A stretch of DNA of 64,000 nucleotides from Paramecium octaurelia. Its lineage: Eukaryota; Ciliophora; Oligohymenophorea; Peniculida; Parameciidae. The notes beneath the pieces were generated by a model. That model was not told where the DNA came from and searched no databases. It saw only the letters and a list, made by a program, of their open reading frames with translations. The stretch is from NCBI GenBank assembly GCA_905182995.1, contig CAJJDP010000002.1:806001-870000 (forward strand). Reading direction: 5' to 3'. The translations under genes and the position numbers were made by a program. Below are positions 55,917 through 64,000 of the stretch, piece after piece (the first letter of the stretch is position 1; each line of letters starts with the position of its first letter).

Positions 55917-56449
55917 TCAATTCTATCCAGCCATCATTTCATGATCTATCGTATCACCCTTGCAATAGGAAATCTAAAATAGCAAATCAAATACCAAAGC
56001 TAAAGCAACTTTCGAAAATTGAAATTCTTAGAGTTTCAACAGTTTAACATTACGAAATATTAATTCTTTTAATGCTACCCATAAATTTGGTTGGGTTTTA
56101 GTTAAATTTGCTTGAAAATGAGGTGGAAATAATTAACTACCTAACTAAATTAAAGATCTAGATTATCAATTTTATATTCTGAAACTATCACATTTAGGAA
56201 CAAAATCCTAGTATTAAAATGGACTAAACAACTCATACTTGTTTTTTAAATGTGTGTTTAAATCGATTTTCATTATTATTAGAATCCTTTGATGCGATAT
56301 AGGGTTCATATTTGGAAATTTGAAATTGTAATCAGATTAAAATTGTTATTAAATACTTGTTAATAACATTATCTAGCTGAATTTATAAATGGTAGAGTAA
56401 TAGTAATATTGTTTTAATTCTAGCTTTTTGGAAGAAATGATTCCATCAT
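55917..56449 (-). CDS. Probable gene of unknown function; only the last exon is clear
   Basis: The minus strand reads about 82 codons down to TGA 55917-55919 with convincing composition (WVALKELIFRNVKLLKLQEF, VALALVFDLLFQISYCKGD). Upstream, ATG 56447-56449 and a fragment around ISKYEPYIASKDSNNNENRF are likely earlier exons, but I could not find an intron set that connects them cleanly. A competing plus-strand frame (55901-56182) overlaps and is judged a shadow. It lies 93 bp upstream of the PP2A start on the same strand. No family is recognised. Confidence 0.45.
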
Positions 56450-56587
56450 CTTGTAGCCTAAAAACTGTGAGCTAGCGAGTTTCAAATTAATTAATATATA
56501 TTACATTCTATCAAAAGAGACATATTATTTGAAAATAAATACGTATTCAAAATTAATACTTTTTTTTTTTTAAATCATAAAAACAAA

Positions 56588-58222
56588 ATGACCGAAAAAA
56601 ACATAGATAATTATACATTCCTTACTTCAGATGTACTTGGTGTTGGATCATTTGGCACTGTTTTCCAAGGCTTTGATTCAAATAGCAATCGTTATGTGGC
56701 TATGAAAATGATAGCGAAGGATAATTTGCTTAATGATCCAAAAGGCCTAAGTGGACTTATGACCGAAATCAATATAATGAAAAAGTTAAATCATAAAAAC
56801 ATAGTTCAACTTATAGATGTATTGGAGACTCAAAATAATATCTATATCATTCAAGAATTATGTGAGAATGGAGATTTATCCAAGTCTATTTCCTTTTTTA
56901 TCCTAGATTTTTGAAGAAGAACATATTGGTTGATGAAAAATTGGCATTGAATATCATTCTTGATGTTCTTCAAGGTTTTTATGAGTTACTCAAGTACAGG
57001 ATTATTCATAGAGATCTAAAACCTGCAAATATTTTAATACATAACAATACCTATAAGCTTGCTGGTCATTTTATATTCTAAATATAATAGATTTTGGTTT
57101 CTCTAAATTTGTGGAAAACTTTAATCCAAACACATTGCAATCACAAGTAGGAACACCTTTGTACATGAGTCCATAAATATTAAGAAATGAAAAATACTCC
57201 ATGAAATGTGATATTTGGTCTTTAGGATTTCTGTTCTATGAAATACTTTATGGAAAAAGTATTGATATTTTTATTGATTTCTAAGCTCCCTGGGTAGCCT
57301 CCTCAATTCCTTAATTAGTTAAAAATATTAATACTTAACCTCTTGTATTCCATGATTCTATCAATCAAGTATCAAATGGAGTGAAAGATTTTATTTCCAA
57401 ATGCTTGGCAATTTAAGAAGGTTAATGATTTTATATTTTTAGTTGATAGAATTAGTTGGCAAGAAGTATTTATTCATCCAATTTTTGCATAACATTTTAG
57501 TTAAGCTCCTTTGGTAGGTGATTTATTCGAAGTACATAATTTATGAATGATAGGAAAAAGAATTGTCTATAGCAATGAGCATGAGACAATAATCTGGAAC
57601 TTAATCGCTCAGTATCAATGAATTACTAAGGTAATTGGTTGAGGATGAAGATCGAATTCTTGATATTGAAGACTTTATTGGAATTTTCCTTGCTATAAAT
57701 GAGAATTTGCTAGAAGAATAAATTCATTATATCTTTACAATTATTGATGAAGAGTATATAGGAAAAATAACATGCAAAAATCTTTTAGATTGGCTTATTA
57801 AACATGATGTTATAATTTCATATATTCTAGATTTGTTAAGAGGAAACATAAATTAGAAGTTGTTCAAACACTATTTATGGAGTCCCTGAAAAAAGATAAG
57901 GCTAATAGGTTCTATAGTAGAATGAATTAAGTTAAGACAGACAGCTGATATAAATACTATATGAAGAAATAAAGATAAATAATTTAAATTTAGTTGAGTT
58001 GTTTTAGAAATTTGCATCATTCTCAAACACAATGAGCTATCAGGATTTCACAAATATGATGCTGTATTAAATAAATCTATTTTTAGGAATTACGATTCCA
58101 CTTTAAGTGATTGGGAAATATTTGAAGCATATAAACTATTTGCACCAAATAAAAGTGTGAACATCAATTTAAATCAATTTAAGCAAGTATTAGAATAAAA
58201 TTTTCAAGATGATGATTTCTGA
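56588..58222 (+). CDS. Ser/Thr protein kinase, ULK/CDPK-like group
   Basis: About 483 residues. Kinase domain: glycine loop LGVGSFGTV, VAMKM with the catalytic Lys, HRDLKPANI, ADFGFSK, GTPLYMSPQ and CDIWSLGFLFYEILYGK. The C-terminal ~220 residues are acidic and helical (LDIEDFIGIFLAINENLLE, SYQDFTNMML, WEIFEAYKLFAPN), with paired-helix spacing reminiscent of degenerate EF-hands. I see no full DxDxDG calcium loop. About seven short introns are needed, including 23 nt inside the kinase domain (~56880) and one of ~40 nt near 57510-57550. It ends at TGA 58220-58222, 90 bp before the next plus-strand gene. The subfamily is uncertain. Confidence 0.88.
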
Positions 58223-58312
58223 TTATATAATTATTTATGTATGTGTGTTTGAATTGTCTAATGTAATAAGACAAAGAGTTATTTATATAATTATTATATA
58301 TTATTAAATCAA

Positions 58313-60475
58313 ATGGATAATAAAAGCAAAGGAAGTTCTAAGAGTAGAAAAGAATTGGGAGGTATAGTTCAATTTTCACTAATAGATGAGTTGAGTTTGA
58401 AAGGAGTTTCTTTATTTAAATTGGATGTTAATTATGATCATTTGAAACAATTTTTAGAAGGAGTATAATCTGATCTTGATAATCATACGGTGGAGATTGA
58501 AGGAATAAAGAAATTGCTTGGGCCCACAGAAATTATTTTATTAGTTAACATAATATCTAAATTAGGTTCAAGAGTAGTTTCAATTATTAAGCGATTCATT
58601 GCATTTTTCAGACAAGGATATTGAAAAGGAATTATCAACTTAGTTAAGCACATACATAACACAAATATAAGGGAAGTAAAAGTATGGAAAGGGGGTATTG
58701 GAGAAAATTATAACTGAATTCAGAGGAAAATTATTTTCAGTTATCTCAATGATTTAACATCTTTATAGAGAGAAGAAGGTAAATGTTTAATATAAATTGT
58801 AGAGACAAGATTAACGTATAACAAAATTGGAAAATGATATGTTAACGAAGTTCGATACTAAAGAATGTAAGGAGAAGATGAGGAAATAAAAAAATCAATT
58901 AGAATAGTAGATTGAAGATTTGTAGAAGAATGGTAGAAATGAATTAGACACTGTCGAAAAGAAACTATCAACTGATATCTAGAAATTTGAAGAGGCAGTT
59001 AGAGATGTAGAAAGGTATACTGAATTAGCTTAAATTTAAGAAAAACTTTATGGAAAATACATGATTGTCAAGATCTATTGTTGAAAAGAACAAACGAAGA
59101 ATTTGTTAATGAAGCTATTAGAACAAGCGAAGATAAAATATTGAAAGAAGTACATTCAAATATTTAATATTAGATTTAACAAATGTAAAATAATGATCAA
59201 TTGATTAAATTTTAACAGGATATAGCATATATTAGAAGTTAAATCAAAGGCATTGATGACACAGTTGGAGAGAAATAATCCAAATTAAAGTTACAATTAA
59301 ATGAAATGAACGACTTGTAATTTTGTCTTAATATTTTAAGATTAAAGTCTAAAATTAATTTGATTGACAAATTAGTGGAATAGAATAAACAATAAGGAGA
59401 TAAGATAATAGATTTAAATAGTAGATTAGCCACCGCAATAAACAAGTTGGATGTTTCTAATCAATTAGATTAACATAGATAAAAAATTAAACAATTGGAA
59501 GATGGAATTTAAAGGTTGAATGATGAAGCCAAAGAGAGAGTTGAAGCATTAAAGGATATGAATTTAAATGCTGAAAACGTTGCCTATTTATTATCCAAAA
59601 TTGATCCTCATAAAATATGCACTCTTGAAGGGGACATCAAAAAATTAGAAGAAATGTCAATCAGAAATAACGTGCATTGGGAAACTCTTGATGCAGAATT
59701 CAAATCACGTTATGATAGTTTCCAGTTCTTTTCATAATTATATTAATAATAATAACAATAACAACAATAATAATAAACTCCAGAAGAATCTAAATATGTC
59801 ACTAAAGATGAAATCAATAGAATGTTTGAATAATTCCAATAACAGGGAAATCTAGAAGATGATAAAATTAGAAAAATACAAAAAGATCTCTAGGACATAG
59901 GCCACAAAGTTGAAAATGCAAATGAAATTGAAAGAAGAGTAACTAGAATATTTAGAGACGTTGACATTAATGGATTAATGAGATAAGTTAAAATCAAAGC
60001 CAATGAAGATGACGTGAAGAGAGAATTATTTAATTTAGAAACTAGATTAGGACAAGCTATGGAAACTATCAACTATTTAAGAAGAGAAATAGAAGCCTTA
60101 TAAGGTAATCTCTAATATCTATAAAATAGTGCAATTAAAAAAATCGCCTATGAATTTCTAATAATCAGCATCTCCTCCCACAGATTAAATTATAGGAATC
60201 AACACTAAAAAACTCTACCCAATTAACTGTCTTAGTTGTAGCACTACCAATTAATAAAGAGTAATGTTTTCTCGGTATCTTAGGTTAAAGGAACTGATGG
60301 AAAATATTACCAAGCTGATATGAAAAGATAAACTATTGATTAATAATAGTTTTATGATCTCTAACAAGACGAATCTTAATAATTTAATTAATAACATTAT
60401 GTATAAAGACCATAATCGGCAGTAGTAAATAAATAAAGTAATGGTGTTAAACGACCTATAAGTGCTAAGAAATGA
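58313..60475 (+). CDS. Long coiled-coil protein, QRICH2/DUF4795-like (tentative)
   Basis: Roughly 690 residues, with short introns near 58367, 58550 and 60265. The N-terminal part is DELSLKGVSLFKLD. The centre is predicted coiled coil (NDEAKERVEALKDMNLNAEN, IDPHKICTLEGDIKKLEEM), then a Gln tract from TAA codons, then more coiled coil (ANEIERRVTRIFRDVDINGL). The C-terminus has KLYPINCLSCSTTN and ends RPISAKK-TGA (60473-60475). The order coiled coil, a short Cys-x-x-Cys segment and a basic tail resembles the DUF4795 region of the flagellar protein QRICH2. That resemblance is from memory and not decisive; a ciliary or basal-body role is an inference. Confidence 0.7.
59738..59776 (+). repeat. Short TAA/CAA trinucleotide tract coding Gln
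   Basis: taataataacaataacaac... within the coiled-coil gene encodes a run of about 11 Gln, separating two coiled-coil blocks. Confidence 0.75.
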
Positions 60476-60645
60476 TTAAATAAGTATATTTTATAAGAAT
60501 ATATAATTGCCACTAAAAAATTATGTTGACGACCATTTGAACTTGATTACTTAAGTAAAAGCAGCTAATTCTAGCACATTTGACCTCTCGATCACATCAA
60601 TTTATAATTACAATTCATAAGTTGATTTGGTTATAATTGTAATAA

Positions 60646-60933
60646 TCATTTTGCTGATTTGAAAATTGTAAATCTCCTCTACTCAATTGTTGCATCTAAG
60701 TACATATGATCAAAGTTAAATAATCTTGATCCATAATTGGCATCCTTGTCTGTTACAAAGCAACACCACCAGCCCCCATATTTTTGACACAATACATTTG
60801 CAATTTGGTTGCAAACCTCACCCAAATATTACTTATGCACTTAGATAGCATTTTTAACAATTGTGATTATTTCGTTCTAAATTTAATCCGTAATTCCCAT
60901 TCCCTTTTCATTAATTTTAACCGATTTATCCAT
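60646..60933 (-). CDS. DYNLL-like: LC8-family dynein light chain
   Basis: Single exon, 95 residues, the usual size (~90). ATG 60931-60933, TGA 60646-60648. The block QNEIITIVKNAIQVHKQYL...CNQIANVLCQKYGGWWCCFV matches the LC8 helix-helix-strand region (KKFGGSWHCIV in typical LC8). FTIFKSAK matches the terminal strand. The GSFVTHE segment is replaced by a longer, divergent loop (DKDANYGSRLFNFDHM). This is a dynein or hub light chain in cytoplasm or cilia, more likely one of the divergent ciliate paralogues than the canonical LC8. It is convergent with the coiled-coil gene. Confidence 0.9.
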
Positions 60934-61243
60934 ATATGTAATTATTAAAATTATTAAAATGCAATACAATGGATGGAATAATATAAATTAATCCATGGTC
61001 TCAAAATATTAGTATTAATGGTTTATGAAGTATAAGATATTCTTACAACTAATATTACATCCAGAATAACATCATCATAATAAAAATTAAAATTTATTAT
61101 AGTATTCTAAATATTTAATCTTAATATTAATTATTCAAAGCTTTATTATAAAGTTTAAATTATATTCGAAGATATTAATCATTATATAGAATAAATATGA
61201 TTCATTATAATAAAAATATTTACATTAATTACCTAATTAAACA
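60934..61243. other. AT-rich intergenic sequence upstream of the LC8-like gene
   Basis: About 310 bases, nearly all A/T, presumably holding the LC8-like promoter. Nothing else is recognised. Confidence 0.5.
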
Positions 61244-61470
61244 TCAAAATTGCTAAATTTTATATTTCTTGTTTTGTTCCTCTATTGCTGTCTCATATAA
61301 TTATTCTATTTTAAATGACTTTGATTCCCCTTTTATCATTATCTAATTAAATTTACTTAAGAGAACCACTCCACCAAATTTTTGTCAAATTTGATCATTC
61401 CTTGAAATTCAGAAAATTCTTTGTTTCCAAATAGTTAAGTGATTGTAAAGTAAAAATCACAAAATTACAT
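61244..61470 (-). CDS. Possible small gene, ~64 residues, unknown
   Basis: ATG 61468-61470 opens QFCDFYFTITQLFGNKEFSE... and a 32-nt GT...AG intron joins it to a charged exon (IKGESKSFKIEQLYETAIEE) ending at TGA 61244-61246. The count is integral (65 codons). The second exon is persuasive as coding sequence; the exact splice is not. No family is recognised. Confidence 0.35.
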
Positions 61471-61828
61471 TAAATGTGTTCTTCTTTCAGGATGAGTTAT
61501 AACACATAGTGTTTATGATGATCGAATTAGCACTTTCAACGAATATAAAATTGAAAAAGTTCTTATTGAGTGTAAAGTATCTTATCCTAAAACTCATGAA
61601 TAATTAATTTTTAATGATAGTATCAGTGCTTGTCTTAAATGCATTTTAGTATTATTTTGTAATAATTTGTAAAAATTATAATTAGTTATTTATTTCATCA
61701 TAAATTATAGCTATTGAATATAAGATACTTTCAATAGCTATTTAAAGCATATACCTTATATATTTTTGGTCATTCTAAAAATAGAAAAATCTCAGAACTA
61801 AAAAAACAATCTCTCTGATATTTATGAA
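61471..61828. other. Interval with only weak, conflicting frames
   Basis: A plus-strand frame from ATG 61515 stays open to TGA 61830-61832 (105 residues, hydrophobic). Another plus frame in the same stretch (YDDRISTFNEYKIEKVLIEC) looks more protein-like but lacks a start. I cannot choose between them. Confidence 0.25.
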
Positions 61829-62632
61829 ATGAATTACCAATCCAAATATCTCAAGAATTATATATAAATGGTGGTCGGCGTGTCTTACTCATTAAATGAT
61901 AAACCCTTTTAATGCGTTACCCAAAAAAGCATCTAATTCTGGACTTTCAAATCTGCTTTGTAAGGATCTTCCTTTTTAGAATTATCATCTCTTTAAATTT
62001 ATTCATTAATAATTAAAAAATGGCTGTTTCTATTAATTTATTTACTTGTGACAAATTTCCTTTTAAATTTTCTTTCTTCAAATTATATTACTACATTTTC
62101 ATGAGTAAACTAATTTGAAGTAAACAAGCACGAGTCAAACATTTCTCTAATCTCCCGTTTATCTAATATACCTTTGAGAATTTATTTTATTCAATAGAAC
62201 GATTCTACAATGAAGATATAAATAATTTATACTTTGACTTTGTCCAGGGATTATTCAAGTAAACTGAAATAAATTTTCAAGCTTTATCAACATTTTTCTC
62301 ATCGGAAAGTGAAAGCATGCTTCAGATAAGCATTTATTCATATGCTATCTAATTAAACTTTTATTCTAATTGGAATCTATTTTCAAAAATACTTAATTCT
62401 TCCATTATGGAAACCTTAAATTTCATAACATATTTTGTTGGATATTATCTAGAATGAAGCCATTCAAACAAATAAAATTGAAAATATGTAAAAATATCTT
62501 TCTTATTTGATTATACTCATTTTTATTCTCAAATTTGATATTGATAATAAGAATAAATTTTTTAACCGAATTTTTAATTGTTGTCATACTTATTCAGCAA
62601 CTCCTATCATTGCCGATATCATAAATCAATGA
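61829..62632 (+). pseudogene. Candidate decayed or mis-modelled gene with one in-frame TGA
   Basis: From ATG 61829 one plus-strand frame runs 268 codons to TGA 62630-62632, interrupted only by TGA 62102-62104. That is fewer TGAs than expected by chance in DNA of this composition. Segments include YLKNYIQMVVGVSYSLND, SKLKQIFKLYQHFSHRK and AFIHMLSNQTFILIGIY. Two rivals exist. A spliced plus model (introns of 20 and 24 nt) ends at 62457. A minus-strand frame (MEELSIFENRFQLEQ..., down to ~61970) has two TGAs but a Lys/Glu/Gln-rich, more typical composition. None has a recognisable family, so the strand itself is uncertain. Confidence 0.25.
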
Positions 62633-63374
62633 TAATAATCGTCAAAAAAGAAGGGTATCAACTTTTTTTACATAAAATTACATAATTGATAAAAGATTTT
62701 TTTATTTTTGTAAAACTTATAGCAAGTAATGGGAATGATATGTACAATTTAAATTCAGTTGAATTATATATTCCTATTAATAGTATCTGGATATGATAGC
62801 CGAGAAATAAATTTTGGTAAAAATACTATTATACCTAAATATATTATATAAATTGATATTTTTAATAATAGCTTATATATAAATTATAAAATTCTTTATA
62901 AAATACTTAAGTTAAGAAAGTTGAAGCACGTAGAAAATTGAAATTTTTTACGTTTACTAATAGATGTGAATACATATTTCAATGATATAAAAATCAAATA
63001 AAATGATAAGGATTTCTATTTAAAAAATGAATTTTTTAGAAATAGATTCTCAAAGGTATTAGCAGAATATATATTAATTTTTTGATTAAATAAATTTTTG
63101 ATTTTTTAATAAACTATTAGTATAAGTTTTTGAAATTTGTCTTACACAGTTATGGATTGTAATGAATTTGCTTGCTGATAAAATTAGTGTTATTTAATAG
63201 AGAATCTTAAAAATAAAAGAGAATTTAATATATTAACTGAACTTTTTAGGATATACTTAAAATAAATAGATTCTTTTAGTGCTTAGGTTTTTGGTCGGTA
63301 AATGGTATTATTAATAGAATCAAGATTTAATATATCATTAATATTATTATATTTTTAATTAATTATAGATTGAT
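62633..63374. other. AT-rich intergenic sequence, nothing recognised
   Basis: About 740 bases dominated by A/T runs. No frame with convincing composition, no RNA gene and no repeat family seen. Confidence 0.5.
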
Positions 63375-63632
63375 ATGTAGAAATAGGAGCAGTCTCAATT
63401 ATCAACACTGCAAAGTTTTGGAGATATATCTCCAGTGCCTGAAGAAGAGGACACTGAGATTAAGACTATTTTTACGTCTCCATTAACAACAAAGAATTCG
63501 TAGAGAGCCTACTCATTCTAATATTCATAAAGAATACGAAAAAAACCTTAGGTTCTAGAATTAACTGAGAAACTTTATTCTTGGAATTCATATTTGACTA
63601 AAAAGTTTGCTGAAAGTCCAACAAAATTTTGA
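63375..63632 (+). CDS. Unknown polar protein or first exon of a gene running off the right edge
   Basis: ATG 63375-63377 starts an 85-residue frame with good composition (LSTLQSFGDISPVPEEEDTE, VLELTEKLYSWNSYLTKK), ending at TGA 63630-63632. Beyond it the same frame stays largely coherent, with TGAs at about 63699, 63813 and 63888 and a hydrophobic segment (ICILIPVFKYILFAMW). Introns may therefore hide these stops and the gene may continue past base 64000. No family is recognised. Confidence 0.4.
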
Positions 63633-64000
63633 ATGAGATTTCTGAATTTTGAGAATACTTTACTAAATTTATAATTATACATGACATTTTGACTTATTTG
63701 TATCCTTATTCCTGTTTTTAAATATATACTGTTCGCCATGTGGTCTCATTTCTTTAATATTTTAGGATTTAACCATGGAGAACAATTGAAATGATGTCAT
63801 TATAAAATAAATGATATTGTTGGCTCAACTTTTTGGATAAATGATACAAGTCAATTTTATTGTCCAAGAAATAAAGGAAGAAAGTAAAAAGACTGAAATT
63901 TAATGTTTTAATGGTTTAAACAATGGTCAGATTAAAAAAAAGAAATTTCAATCCAGACCAAAGTGAATATACGTAATTCGAAGATTCTAATCAAATATTG

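Noticed and set aside
55901..56182. Plus-strand 93-residue ORF starting MGSKIV
   Set aside because: It opposes a minus-strand exon with better composition. Beyond 56182 the plus frame has TGAs at chance spacing.
61829..63900. TGA read as tryptophan in some genes (a fully stopless code)
   Set aside because: Some in-frame TGAs would suit Trp, but at least fifteen well-identified proteins here end precisely at TGA after conserved C-termini such as PDYFL and LWGRSY.

Overview
The window looks like macronuclear-type DNA of a Paramecium-like oligohymenophorean ciliate. Recognisable proteins stay open only if TAA and TAG are read as glutamine, and every confident gene ends in TGA. The sequence is very AT-rich and genes are packed tens of bases apart on both strands. 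Most genes carry GT...AG introns of about 20-36 bases. I saw no bacterial operon signals, rRNA, tRNA, CRISPR array or transposase. Genus-level placement is inferred from code plus intron size, not proven.

Layout. 1-9.9 kb, all minus strand: a voltage-gated K+ channel running off the left edge; a prolyl-tRNA synthetase with an N-terminal YbaK-like domain, whose locus is corrupted by a 1,349-bp perfect tandem duplication around a single N; a full-length ABCA-type transporter; a possible small gene. 10-19.7 kb, plus: AP-3 delta adaptin and a ~2,400-residue protein with leucine-rich, LRR-like sequence and C-terminal membrane segments. 19.8-22.5 kb, minus: a coiled-coil protein, a four-span membrane protein and two weak candidates. 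23-34.9 kb, plus: a ~9.8-kb gene for a cysteine-rich surface receptor ending in a GPS-like motif and membrane spans, then a Rab-like GTPase without a C-terminal cysteine and a coiled-coil gene. 35-37 kb, minus: an Arf/Arl-like GTPase and an MT-A70 methyltransferase-family protein carrying DPRW instead of DPPW. 37.3-45.1 kb, plus: UTP20, a ribosome-biogenesis factor.

45.1-51 kb: phenylalanyl-tRNA synthetase alpha and a p24 cargo receptor (minus), a cytosolic carboxypeptidase (plus), and CK2 alpha (minus). CK2 alpha is divergent from a VHS/UIM/poly-Gln adaptor gene with only 7 bp between start codons. 54-61 kb: PP2A catalytic subunit (minus), a Ser/Thr kinase with a long C-terminal extension and a coiled-coil ciliary-type protein (plus), and an LC8-family dynein light chain (minus). 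The last 3 kb is AT-rich and gene-poor, with conflicting candidate frames; a partial candidate gene lies at the right edge.

The genes do not form one pathway. They are a typical dense eukaryotic mix: membrane traffic (AP-3, VHS adaptor, p24, Rab, Arl), translation and ribosome assembly (two class II tRNA synthetases, UTP20), signalling (CK2, PP2A, kinase) and cilia or tubulin (carboxypeptidase, LC8, coiled-coil proteins). Exon models were built by hand. Intron sums that return an integral codon count support the models but do not prove them.
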